The notes under the pieces are model-generated. The model did not search any database and was not told the origin of the DNA. It saw only the letters and a list, made by a program, of their open reading frames with translations. The position numbers and the translations under genes are program-made. This document shows positions 47,285 to 58,460 of a stretch of DNA of 64,000 nucleotides, one piece after another. Source of the stretch: Erythroxylum novogranatense (taxonomy: Eukaryota > Streptophyta > Magnoliopsida > Malpighiales > Erythroxylaceae); NCBI GenBank assembly GCA_029891385.1, contig CM057233.1:25528150-25592149 (forward strand), written 5' to 3'. Each line of letters starts with the position of its first letter. The stretch's first letter is position 1.

Positions 47285-47440
47285 AGGAAGGTCAGGTGAG
47301 CCGGCGAGCCGCGTCGCATGCGCAACGGCTCGCCCAAAAGGGCCAGTTCGCGATCGTGACAGCTCACCATGGCGAGTCGGCTCGAAATGAACCACTCACG
47401 ATCGCGATGGCTAGCGACGCGATGATGTCACGGCTGCGAG
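47285..47440. repeat. GC-rich palindrome patch in LTR fragment
   Basis: An abrupt GC-rich island in AT-rich LTR with GCGATCGTGA, ACGATCGCGA and GGCGAG/CTCGCC words. It lies between the same anchor sequences that flank the arrays at 40543 and 57785 in related LTRs. Confidence 0.6.
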
Positions 47441-48836
47441 GCTGCGATTTCCCAATTTTCTCTATTTTTTTCCACTTGTTTTCCTCTCTTATTCCAAAAT
47501 GCATACTTTTCACTCAAGAGTCCAAATTTGACAAATTAGGTATCAATGGAAAGATAACAGAAAGCCCTACAATTTCCATGCAGGACTCATAAACAAATTC
47601 TAACTCAATAAGGGACAAAATTCACTTCAAAATATCTATCCTGTAATTCTCATCCTAAACAGTAACATAACTTCTAAAAATCATAACTTTCTATTCCATT
47701 GTCTAAAAATTCCATGATTTATATCAATGAAAAGATCAGAACACATTCTACAACTTTCATGAAATACTTGGAAGCAAATTCAACCTTTAACAGGGTCAAA
47801 ATCTCAATAAAAGTTTCTGCCCCATAAATTCTCCCTAAACCACCTCTAAACTTCAACAATTCATAACTTTCAATTCCCACATCCAAAAATGACAAATTAT
47901 ACATCATTGAAAAGCTATGAATTTCCTCTATAACTTTAAATAAGGCTACTTGATCCAATTCAAACCATATCAGTCCAGAATTTGCCTCAAAGCACAGTAT
48001 CCACAAAACCTACACTTATGGACATTTTTACAAACAAAGCACATTAATCTTTGGAATAATATCCAAAAGTCAACAGATCATAACTTTCAACCCCGATATT
48101 GAAAAATGTCATACTTTATAGTGATAGAAAGCTAACAAGAAAAGCTACAACTTTCATGAAGATCAATTTAGCAAAACCTTCCTAAATCAACCAAGAAAAT
48201 TTAGCAAAGTTTCATATTACAAAATTCAACTTTAGTGCTACTATTCATCCCTACTCACTTTCCCACATTCATGTCAAGATTTGGAACTCTTAAGGACAAA
48301 ATTGTGAAGTGAATCACACGTTAATACAGCACTTAGAAATACAGTAGAATGCACGAGAAGGGGGGTTGAATTGTGTATTCCCCTTTTTTAATATCTTTTT
48401 CAGAATTACTTGTTAGAAATAAAATTCTTTACAGAATCTTTATTAATCCTGATTTATCAAACTTTTCAATGCTAAGTATATGAATAGTAAGTAATGATCA
48501 ACTTTGAGGCAAGATAAAGATAAAGAGTAAGAGTAGTAGACGCGGATTTATCCCTGGTTCACCCCAAACCGTGGGCTACGTCCCATCCTCAAAGTTTCTT
48601 CCGAGATTTCACTATCTCTTCAAGTTACATAAAGATTCTTTCACGAGCCTCTTCAGTCTCTACAACCAAGATTCTTTCACACTTAGCCTCCGCAGCTATC
48701 TGCATAACTTTTCTTCTCGAAAAATATTTGAACACTTTGTTCTGATAAGATAGCCACTAATTTGCACTTGATCGCTTTTTCACTTTATGTAATTTTTCTA
48801 CCATCAGCCAGCTCTTCAGTTTTTGACTTCGACTTG

Positions 48837-48844
48837 TATTTATA
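48837..48844 (-). promoter_or_regulatory. SIRE-like LTR TATA box
   Basis: TATAAATA on the minus strand, about 420 bp into the LTR, sits just downstream of a repeat-rich stretch (48950-49140). It is a good match to the plant TATA consensus; promoter use is inferred. Confidence 0.65.
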
Positions 48845-48949
48845 GCCTTCGTCTCTAACTGCTTCTTTGATTCTTGAATCTTTAATCTTTAATCTTTAAA
48901 GAAACGGTTAATCAGTTGAGTTATGTAACTAACTCGAACTAACTCTTCA

Positions 48950-49140
48950 AGGCTCTGCTTTTCTTTCACTGCGTCTCGCTTTGCTTTTGCGCTCTGGCTC
49001 TGCTTTGCTTTGCTTTTGCGCTCAAGGCTCTGCGTCTGCTTTGCTTTTGTTCTGCGTCTGCTCGCTTTTTTCAACTTCGTCATGGTTTGATTTTTATCAA
49101 CTTCGCTCAGGTTCCGACTGTTTTCTTGCAACTTCGTCTG
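48950..49140. repeat. CTCTGCTTTGCTTTTGCG repeats upstream of LTR TATA
   Basis: Repeated CTCTGCTTTGCTTTTGCGCT, GCGTCTGC and CAACTTCGTC words in tandem or interspersed form, giving a Lys/Ala/Gln-rich meaningless frame on the minus strand. The position is U3, immediately upstream of the TATA box. Confidence 0.7.
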
Positions 49141-49266
49141 CATCTTGACTTCGCTGCACGTACGCTCAGGTGTCTCGAGTTCGTTCGGTCTATTTTGTTT
49201 ATCTTGATATGATCTCTCTTGTTATACATCAAAATCATTTTTATGTAAAGTCATTCTGACTTAACA

Positions 49267-49285
49267 ATCTCCCCCTTTTTGAATA
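49267..49285 (-). other. Polypurine tract, SIRE-like element
   Basis: TTCAAAAAGGGGGAGAT on the minus strand directly precedes the 3' LTR. Confidence 0.85.
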
Positions 49286-49899
49286 TAACAAATTACATAC
49301 AAGAAAAGAAAACAAAACAAAAATTTACAGATGTTGCAAAATAATAAAAACTTATCTTCTTCCTTTCTTCGTCTGTTGTGGTCACACCTTCTTTATCTGA
49401 ACATCCTCTCCTCTTCTGTTGATTATCTTCTTTTCCTGCGCTTCCCCTATTTGTTATAATCAAAATGATTTAACGATTCGCACTTTAGCAGCTCGCTATC
49501 ATCTTTCTCGATCATTCACCGTCTCCTTCATGTCATTGAGTTCACCACGTAATTCATCGACTTCATCTCGTGGATCAACCGACGAAGAGGCTTAATCGTC
49601 ACTGATGGAGGAGCGAAAGGAATTGAAGTAGTGTAGGCATCGAGGATGGAGTGTAGTCTTCATTGATCTCAAAAGTCGGTGGACAAATAAACGTTTCACT
49701 TCAGAAGATCTAAATCAAACGAAATCGGCAAGATCAAGAATCGCCTTCCATGCAGGGTAAGGCTTGTGCTTTATATAGGCGATGTACTAGTCGAGGCCTA
49801 ATACGAAGAACTGTCTCGAACGAGGAACTCAGAATGTTCCTGTTTTATATTTCCCCACGGGATGTGTTCCTCCGATTAGTGTAGCTGCAGCTCGCTGAT

Positions 49900-51850
49900 C
49901 TCGATTCTCGCAGGAGTGCATGCTTCATCAATTTTTCGACTTCTTTCGCAATTTGATCTCATGGATGATCATCACTAGCATCATCTTGAGGATACAACTT
50001 TGCTTTTCCCTCAGAAATCTTTTTGAAATCTTGGTTGTATGTCTAGTGCAACCATGATTTCGTGTTCTTTGTGATGGGAAAATGGTACATGGATGGCGGT
50101 GGACGATTTGTAGGATATGGCATTGTAACAAGAATCCCAAAGAGTCATAGAAGATCCTTTCGCCTTCTTTGAGTAATCGCCATGTGTTGTGATTAATCAC
50201 CATAGGTTCCACTATAGCCACTATTTTCTTCTTTGGTTGAACACCAATTGCAATAGCAGTCCTTTGTCTGCAACAACTTCCACCATTTTGATTTTCACTT
50301 CGCTTCCTCATAAATCTATGGTAGTTGTGTACCTTCGCACTCGTCCAACATCCGAAGTCTCAAATCGCTGTTGTTGCTCCTCGATGTCTTTGCAGAGACG
50401 CCACCTAAACTGGACTTCCATCTTCCGCTCCTTCTTTAGACCAAAAGGTGTTTCCGGTGTTGGTTCCTCTACTAGCTCCTTTTCGATCATTAGGTGTTTC
50501 CTTAACCGTGTTTTCTTCAACTGATTCTTCTTGTTGAACCACGGGGGTTTCGAATCAGATATCGCCACTTGCATTTCTACTTGAATAAAGATCATTGATG
50601 TCTTTCTCGCTGACTAACGCCCTCAGTAGTTGAGATGTTCTTCTTTCGACTAACCTTCTTAGTCTTTTCTCTCGCTTGCTTAGTTTCACTTATTTTTCAT
50701 AGGAGATTTTATTTTATCGATGTTGCTTTTTCTTCCTCTCAATCTCTTTCGATTTTCGGCCGATCCTCTTCCGAATAGAGACTAAGGATCTTGTGGCTTT
50801 GGGTGCACAAGATTTAGAAGTTTCTTCGCTTTGTTCTCTCGGGCAATCTTCTCTTCTGTTGCCTCGAGTCCCGATTCTTGGAGATCTCTTGGCTTTCTTC
50901 ACAACCTCGCCAAGAGACTTTCTCCTTGTCTCTTTGGCGCACTTTGCTTTGCCCTCTGAGATTGGCTTTCTCCGAAAAGAGGACTCGCCATTTTCATGAG
51001 AGGTATCCCTAGCACTCTCCTTAGTTTGGCAGTAGGCGATTTGATACTTATCGCGATTGAGAACTTGAGACAGAGTCTTCTTCAATACACGCCCCCTCGG
51101 TTCTTGGCTTCCTTCAAGAGTCGACTTGGTCTCTTTCTACTATGTTCGGATTCCATTCGTCAATCGTATGTGCATCGATTTTGCTCTTCATGGGAACAGT
51201 TAAATTCGATACTGCAGTGCATTTAATCATTGGATTCCATAAAGATCCTCGTCAAAATCATACCATAAGGATAACTTGTAGTTTCCTTTAACCCTTAACC
51301 ATATAGTGAAAGATTAAGAATGGTAGATCTATGGGATTTCTATTGGAAGAAAGAATGTGCATTGTTCATCTAGAGTAGTCACCAAATGCCTTGAACCAAC
51401 TCTGGGAAGAATGCAATTAAACAGATTGCATGAAGAACTCGAGCCTTTGGAATCAGATTTAATGTCTTCCTCTCCTCGAATCATTTATGCCATAGAGCTG
51501 TCTCTTGACATCTTCTTCTTTCATTCCAACTCGAGGACATCCATCCGGCCTTGGTAGACAGCTTTCACCAACCGATGGGCAATCAACACCTTCCTTATTA
51601 AATCCTTTGTGACAAGAACATATATTCTTTCCACAGAGGATACAATAGTGTCTTCTACTGGATGAGCGCTCTTCCGTAACTCATATACCTCATCCAGATA
51701 GACAAGTTCTCGATTCTGAAAGAAGTTCTTCCAGCCACTCTTGTGATCTCTGGTTCTACATCCATGTCGTCACTCCTTAGTGACTCAATGTCCACAAGTC
51801 TTCCATAAACCATGGCTGTTTCCATTGTATAGAGCGAAAAATTATCTTCT
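49900..51850 (-). pseudogene. Extra coding region after pol (SIRE env-like position)
   Basis: Downstream of RNase H, minus-strand text beginning METAMVYGRLVDIESL (51825) continues through several frames. These include a segment LHAICLIAFFPELVQG (about 51430-51380), a Lys/Arg/Ser-rich segment (51085-50714) and segments 50595-50308 and 50311-49928. SIRE-type elements are known to carry a second ORF here, often called envelope-like, and similar plant transposon-associated domains occur in other elements. No signal peptide or transmembrane segment is evident to me, and frames are broken, so env identity is not shown. Confidence 0.55.
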
Positions 51851-52129
51851 GGAAAACTTTTTGAGTGAGAAGATTTTGAGAGAATTGGTAAAGTAGAAAT
51901 GAACCGTCAGAGATGATGAAAAGATCGCTATAATCTCATCTTCACCTACTTATAGGTTATGGACTGATGGGTTCTCAACCATTAAGAACCTCGAGTTTAT
52001 CGATTTTTCCTCCAAAATCTTCCTTGTGAGAAAAGTTACCACAGAACTCTCTCAGATATAACGCCGTTAGTTTTTCACGTTATTTTAGCCTCTAATGCTC
52101 ATTTAGCATCACCATGTTAAGATTGCATC

Positions 52130-53345
52130 TTATCTTTCAAAACGCTCTTCACTTAGTGGTTTAGTGAAAATATCGCCCATTGAAGTTCTGCATTTCAACA
52201 AGCGTAGAATCACCACTTTCCTCCGAACATAATCTCTCGTGAAATGATGTCGACTTCTATATGCTTCACTGAATGTGAATTGATTCTTTGATAGATTTAT
52301 CGACCGGTGTTGTAGCAACAAATTGGAATCTCCTCCTTTTGATCAATAGTCTTCAAGTCGGTATTTGATCCACAAATGCTCGTGAGAGAAGAACTTACTG
52401 GCGTATATATATTCTGCTTCGGTTGATAGGGCAATTGAGCTTTGTCTCTTGCTTGACCAGAGACAAGATTTCTCCAAGAAAGTGACATCCTCCACTTGTG
52501 CTCTTCCTTTCAATTCTATCTCCAAGATAGTCCGTGATCGCAATATCCAATTAACTCGAAATCTTTACCTTTCTCAAACATTAAGCAAAGATCAAGTAGT
52601 ACTGCGAGATATCTCAAAATTCTTTTAATAAGAATAAGATGAGACTCTCTAGATCGGCTTGAAATCTTGCACACAAGCATACACCGAATGTAATATCGTG
52701 TCTACTTGTCAGAAGATACAAGAAAGAACCGATCATCCTCTATATAGGGTTTGATCCACCTTCTTACCAAGTTCGCTCTTCGACAAAAGATTTGAAGGAT
52801 GCATCGGAGTTGCCATAGGCTTCACATTATTCATGTCAAACTTATTCAGCAATTCTTTCACATACTTTTGTTGATGAATGAAGATCTTTTCTTCGGTCTG
52901 CTTAACTTGCAACCCAAGAAAGAACTTTAATTCACCCATCATACTCATTTCAAATTCTCTTTTCATTAGACTCTCAAACCTCAAGCACAACTTTTTTGAA
53001 GTAGCACCAAATATGATATCATCAACGAATCAGACTAAGATAAAATCATTTTGAAAACCCTTCCTAAAGAGCGCCTTATCAACTTGACCTCTCATCAAAC
53101 CATTTTCTATCAAGAAGGTATCAGACGATCATACCAAGCTCTAGGAGCTTGCTTCAGTCAGATAAGGCTTTATGAAGTCTATAGACATAACTGGTTTTAA
53201 CATCTTGAAGCGGTGGTTGTTTTACATACACTTCTTCGCCTATAAAGCCATTCTTAAATGCACTCTTTACGTCCATCTCAAACAACTTTATATCATGACA
53301 GATTGCATATGCTAACAAAATCCTTATAGCTTCAAGTCTCGCCAT
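52130..53345 (-). pseudogene. SIRE-like RT and RNase H
   Basis: RT starts MARLEAIRILLAYA (53345) and includes MDVKSAF and EEVYVKQPP. It continues in another frame with LKFFLGLQVKQTEEKIFIHQQKYVKELL (52990-52733). The YVDD region (about 53030-53000) is damaged and reads DDIIFG-like after a mutated first half. RNase H has SIALSTEAEYI (52440 region) and the terminal TSMGDIFTKPLSEERFE (to 52133). At least four frameshifts or stops separate these parts. Confidence 0.85.
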
Positions 53346-53748
53346 CGGAGCATATGTTTCATCAGTAGTCTATTCCTTCTTGTTGATTGTAGCCTTGTGC
53401 TACTAATCCGCCTGTTATGACTCACTCTTCCCGATTCGCCTAACTTATTCTTAAAACCCATCTGGTTCCTATAATGGATTTCTTAGAGGTTTTGGAACCA
53501 AGAACCGACGTTATTCCTCGTGAATTGATTTAGCTCTTCTTGCATGGCTAACACCCAAGCTTTGTCTTCAAGAGCTTCTCAACCTTCTTAGGCTCTACTT
53601 CGAGATAAAGTTACATTAGCTTCGTCTCAATCGGACCTAGTCCTAATTCCTTCCGAGGTCTCACCGATAATTAACTCTTCCGATGAGAACTTTTGTACTT
53701 CCAATCTCTTCTTAGTTCTATAGTTTCGGAATATCTTCAGCTTTGTTC

Positions 53749-54663
53749 TCACGAGTGTCCGACGAGGAGTTTCGAGGTATCATCTAAGTTCTTTGAAGGA
53801 CCTTCATTCTCCATGTCATCTTCCTTATGGGGTTGAGAACTATCATCAAACTTGACATGGATCGTCTCTTCAACAGTCTTTGAAATCAAGTTGTAAACTC
53901 GAAAAGCCTTAGACGATGATGAGTAGCCTAGAAAAATTCCTGGATAGGTCTTCGAATCGAATTTATCCAATGCTCTTTCAGATTCGAATGGAACATTTGC
54001 ACCCAAATGGATGAAAGTACGATATGCTTGGTCTTCTTCCATTCCATAACTCATAAGGAGTCTTCTTCAACATAGGTCGCAACAAGATCCTGTTCTGAAT
54101 ATAACATGTTGTATTCACAGCTTCTGCCCAGAAATACTTAGAAAGATTCATCTCACATAGCATGGTCCTTGCCATTTCTTGAATCGTCCTATTCTTTCTT
54201 TCAACAACTCCATTTTGTTTAGAGTTCTAGGGCTGAGAAGTTGTGGAAATTCCATCTCTTCACGTAATACTCTAAACTTCTCATTTTAAACTCTCCACCA
54301 TGATCACTCCGGATACTAGTAATGGACATTCCTTTTCGCTCAGAACTTCTCGGATAGAGTTCTAAAGCACTTAAAAGACTCGCCTTTATGTGATAAGAAT
54401 AATATCCAACAAAATCGAGTAAAGTAATCAACAATGACAAGTCCATATTTCTTTCTGCCAAGACTTAATGTCCTTGTAGGACCAAAGAAATCCATATGTA
54501 ACAGTTCTAAAGGTCTTGATGAGGTTACAAAATTTTTAGAAGGAAAAGAGGTTTTAACTTGTTTTCCTTTCAAGCAATTTTCACAAAAAAGTTCTTTGTC
54601 AAAACTTATTTTTGGCAAAACTCTTACTAAATCATGTTTTACTAATTTTGAAATATGTTTCAA
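53749..54663 (-). pseudogene. SIRE-like integrase
   Basis: The pre-integrase segment has CENCLKGKQ (54570 region). The integrase core has LHMDFFGP (first catalytic Asp), IVDYFTRFCWI and SDHGGEF (second Asp) before 54219. A NGVVERKN motif (about 54215-54185) follows in another frame with MARTMLCEMNLSKYFWAEAVNT (catalytic Glu region nearby), then CYIQNRIL and FHPFGCKC. Frames shift near 54240 and 54000. It would process and insert cDNA if intact. Confidence 0.87.
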
Positions 54664-55878
54664 AGAGACATGACCTAGCTTTTATGCCGATTAGTCTTTC
54701 TTCTTCGTAAGATAGAAAACATGAAATATTTTGATTTTGAAAATCTTCTAAATTGATTTTGTAAGGTTGTTTCTTCTCTTGGCAGAGAAAAGTATAGACC
54801 CATCTTTGTTTTCGACTTCAAAGATTTTGATTGAATGTAACTGTGAAACCGTAATCACACAACCGACTCACACTAATCAAGTTATGCTTTAGACCATCAA
54901 CAAGCAAGACATTATTTATGCATGCAAAGGAATCTTTACCTATTTTCCCGATTCCAATAATTTTCCTCGTTTGGTTGTCTCCAAAGTTACTTGATCCTCC
55001 TTCTTATAATCAAGATCTAGGAACATAGACCTTCTTCCCACATGTGTCACGAGCATCCACCGCCTAAATACCAATGGTGTTTGTCGATCTTCCAAGGAAG
55101 GATATCTACAGAGAAACTATTTTATTTCTTGGTACCCAAACTTTCTTGGGTCCTTTATGGTTAGTAGTATGCTTATGATATGATCTATAATGCATATTAC
55201 TTGACGTTGATTAAAATGTGTTATCCTATATCTTTCTTTTGAATGATGATTTGCTACTAGACCGAGTATTGTTTCTAGTAAACCCTAATCCATTTTATCA
55301 CTTGGATGTCTACATTTTCCAAGCATTTCATTCATTTTCTTTGTACTTTCTATGAAAGTAGCTAAATCAATGATAAATTCTTAATCCTTAGCTTGGCGAT
55401 TAATTTCTTCTCGATCTGCCTACAATCTTTCTTTTATCTTCTAATTGTTTCTTTAAACAACTATTTTCTCTCTATTATCTCAAGATGTTTAATATTTTCT
55501 ACATACTTTTCTTTAAATTTTGTACTGCTTCGTAATAGCATGAGAATCTTCTAACAATTTCAATAAACATCATGCAAATTATCATAATCTGATTTTACCT
55601 CCTCATCACTATCTTCCTCACCATTAGGAAAATGTTTGCATGTTTCGATGACTTGAGCTCAGATTCCATCTCAGATGAATCTAGGTCCTCCCATGTTGCC
55701 ATCATGCTTTTCTTGCCTCTCTACTCTTCTTGGGTTTCTTCTTGAGAGTAGGCATTTGACTTGTAGTGTCCAAAGCTAGTTGCACTCAGAGCAAATGATA
55801 AGACTTCTCCTGCTTAGCTTCATCTTTTCTATTCTTTCAATGTCCGTTACCTCCGGGCTTCTTCTTCCACATACGCCT
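54664..55878 (-). pseudogene. SIRE-like gag / protease remnant, truncated
   Basis: Heavily frameshifted minus-strand gag text, including a CSEC zinc-knuckle scrap near 55795 and Lys-rich KKPKKSR-like wording at 55690-55750. It ends where the next Gypsy LTR begins at 55879 with TGTAGCGCC. Sequence left of the junction is CGCCT (55874-55878), the expected left copy of a 5-bp target duplication. Confidence 0.6.
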
Positions 55879-56632
55879 TGTAGCGCCTCACCGCAGGGTA
55901 CACATCGACGCCTGTGGGTCGCTCCGACGATATCCCGTGATAAGGAAGTGCTACTACGAAAACAATCTCTAAACACTCAGATGGCATCAATACACTAAAT
56001 TCCACAATATGAAAATCACTGAAATTTAAAACCATAATAATCATTCATTTATAACATCAATCCCAAAATATAGACCGACCTATCGCTTCCCTACAAAGCT
56101 AAATACATCTCAAAAGGAAACCGATACAAACGCTCTATACTAAGTCATCCCAAAACAATGTTCCTAAAAGAAGTCACCCGGTGACCGACCTATGATCCAT
56201 CGCCGCCTCGATCACTTAACACTCACCGCGTAAACGCTCATCCCGGAGCTAGAGTCCCACCGACGCCGTCTCAGAAAATATATTGCAATGTTCAGTGAGT
56301 TTGCTAACTCAATGAGAAACCATCATTGATGGTTCATCCAACACATGCATATACATATACTATATCTCAAATTACGCTTTAACGCTTTATAAACACTATT
56401 CACAATTTACACATTATATTATATCACACGCAATATCACAATGCGCACTTTACACTCATCACATAATTCTCACATTACACTTCACAATTTACACAATTAC
56501 AATATCACATATCAATCCACATTTTTCAGATGTCACCAGATTCTCCATCACCCTATACAATCAGATGCATATGTATGCAAAGTCTCTTGTTATGACATTG
56601 TTGTGACTGAGCATTTATATTCACATTTTGGC

Positions 56633-56765
56633 AAGTAGGAGAGCCCTGTGGTATGCACCACGCCCACTCACTTTAGGGATAGGAGAGCCCTCGGGTATGC
56701 ACTATTCCTTTTCACAATGATCACAATTTAGGCAAGTAGGAGAGCCTCCGGGTATGCACTATCGC
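56633..56765. repeat. Three repeats of a GGCAAGTAGGAGAGCC unit
   Basis: AGGAGAGCC..C.GGTATGCAC recurs three times in 130 bp with variable spacers. The location corresponds to the mini-hairpin array of the LARD-like LTR relative to shared LTR blocks. Confidence 0.75.
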
Positions 56766-56797
56766 CAATTTGGCTCTAGGCCCTCTCATCGATAATC

Positions 56798-56866
56798 GAG
56801 CTCAAAGCTCAATCACTGTGCTCTAGTCACAACGGTAAATTTTACCGCCATATCATGCTAGGCATG
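56798..56866. repeat. Mini-hairpins in Gypsy LTR
   Basis: Consecutive perfect short inverted repeats: GAGCT-CAA-AGCTC (56798-56810), CGGTAAA-T-TTTACCG (56833-56847) and CATGC-TAG-GCATG (56854-56866). The layout is the same as 8244-8420 but the stem sequences are different. Confidence 0.75.
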
Positions 56867-57784
56867 CGCCACACTTACACAAATACTAGCACATTTATCT
56901 CACTTCACTCACTTGTCACAATCGAGCTCTTATTCACAATTATATACACCGATTCTCATTCACATGAATTCACATTTATGTAGATCACACTTGGTACAAT
57001 CACTAACACTTATCGATTTAGCTCATTCACTTCACATGTATATCACTCACCTTTACACTTAATTTATACATATTCACAAAGACATATAATCACTTAAAAG
57101 TCGAGGAACCAACTAGGTTACTCACCAGAATCTCCGAAGCACGCCTGAAGTCCCAGCAATATCCGTGGTCCGACGATCCAACGGAGCCTCTAAAACAATC
57201 AAACAATTTCTCATCACTAGGTGCTCAATTAAAGATATTCAATAATGCACATGTCTTTAATTCAAACTTGTATGATGCATGTTCATGATTCTACCCAAGA
57301 CTAAACCCAATTCGCTATCGCCACTTTACAACCAAAATTCACTATTCACTAGGTCAATAGCATTCCCTTTAATTCAATTTCACTTACTCAAACTCTAATC
57401 ATAATTCGCTAGTTACAACGTAACTCTTCGTCACATTAAACTATAATGGACTCTTTCGATACTTGCAATCCCGTAAATCAAAATTCAAACTCTCAATCTT
57501 TATCACAATGATAGACCTCTTCTCTAGTTCATAACGAATCAAGTATCACCTTAATTGGAATACCATAGACCAAGATATCATCACATCATCAAACATGTTC
57601 AAGAAACATCTAGTTCATGTTCCTCCACCAATACCCTTACTTTGACTCACTTAATCATTTCCAATTTAATACTAAAACCCAAAATTGTTTGTGGAGAGAT
57701 TAAGAAATGTGTTAGGAATCCAATGCTTCAAGAATCAGGTCATTTGGAGTTCTATAACCTGTTATCCTCAAACATCGATCTATG

Positions 57785-58020
57785 CATGATCGCTTTCCTT
57801 CCGTTCGATTTTTGCTTCACTGGTTTTCGCTTCACTGATTTTTGCTTCACTGATTTTCGCTTCAGCTGATTTTTACTTCAGCTGATTTTGCTTCAGCTGA
57901 TTTTCGCTTCAGCTGATTTTGCTTCAGCTGGTTTTTTCTTCATTGGTTTTCGCTTCACTGGTTTTCGCTTCAAATGATTTTTCCTTCCTTCTAATTTTTG
58001 CTTCAATTGATTTTTTTCCG
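57785..58020. repeat. TTTTCGCTTCAGCTGA tandem array in LTR
   Basis: About a dozen units of 15-17 bp (TTTTCGCTTCACTGA / TTTTGCTTCAGCTGA variants) lie between anchors shared with the solo LTR at 39875 and the LTR fragment at 46149. Confidence 0.9.
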
Positions 58021-58023
58021 CCT

Positions 58024-58460
58024 GTAACATGTCCACTTATATAGATCATATCTTTTGACTCCGATATCCAAATTGACAAACTTGACATCTATCTCATAGA
58101 GAAAAGAAAGATATACAACTTTAAGAAGGAAATTTTGTCTAAATCATCGATATCACGTCCATATCGTCTGCTTTTTGCTTCAGCTGATTTTCCTTCACTG
58201 ATTTTCGCTAAGTTGATTTTCCTTTCAGCTGGTTTTCGCTTCAGTAACATGTCCACTTATATAGATCATATCTTTTGACTCCAATATCCAAATTGGACAA
58301 ACTTGACATCTATCTCATAGAGAAAAGAAAGATCTACAACTTTCAAGAAGGAAATTTTGTCTAAATCTATCGATATCACGTCCATATCGTCTGCTTTTGC
58401 TTCAAATTTGATTTTCCTTCACCGATTTTCGCTTCACTTGATTTTCCTTTCAGACATATC
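58024..58460. repeat. 220-bp tandem duplication in LTR
   Basis: GTAACATGTCCACTTATATA begins both units (58024 and 58244). Each contains TCATATCTTTTGACTCC, a TCAAGAAGG block and a short TTTTCGCTTCAG stretch. The copies differ by a few single-base indels. Confidence 0.9.

Larger units (their letters stand above)
46149..48310. mobile_element. Gypsy LTR fragment
   Basis: The block AACCATCTAGGTTACTCACC plus GAAGTCCCGGCAACGTC (46388-46665, split by a MITE) corresponds to AACCAACTAGGTTACTCACC plus GAAGTCCC in the LARD-like LTR (about 8800) and in the LTR at 55879 (about 57110). It carries 36-bp tandem repeats at its left edge, a GC-rich palindromic patch at 47285-47440, and ATAACTTTC-type imperfect repeats at 47490-48190. 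Both termini are missing, lost at the Copia LTR on the left and the SIRE-like LTR on the right. Confidence 0.65.
48311..49266 (-). repeat. SIRE-like 3' LTR
   Basis: On the minus strand it starts TGTTAAGTCAGAATG right after the PPT. It ends near 48311 after the CAACCCCCCTTCTCGTGCATTC block typical of such LTR ends. The left limit is uncertain by about 30 bp because no second LTR is present. Confidence 0.75.
48311..55878 (-). mobile_element. SIRE/Maximus-like Copia element, interrupted in gag
   Basis: On the minus strand: gag remnant, integrase, RT, RNase H ending in DIFTKPLSEERFE, then about 2 kb of further coding-like sequence, a PPT and a 3' LTR. The RT wording (MARLEAIRILLAYA, MDVKSAF, FIGEEVYVKQPP) and extra sequence after pol are features of the SIRE/Maximus lineage. 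At 55878/55879 the gag is cut by the Gypsy element that fills the rest of the window, so the 5' LTR lies outside. Multiple frameshifts make it inactive. Confidence 0.85.

Noticed and set aside
47281..47592. 103-codon frame starting MEEGQVSRR as a gene
   Set aside because: It spans the GC-rich cassette and flanking LTR anchor and has no relatives; related LTRs have unrelated cassette sequence there.
50189..51226. Plus-strand frames within the SIRE-like post-pol region
   Set aside because: They are antisense to the minus-strand coding-like segments and lack recognisable domains.
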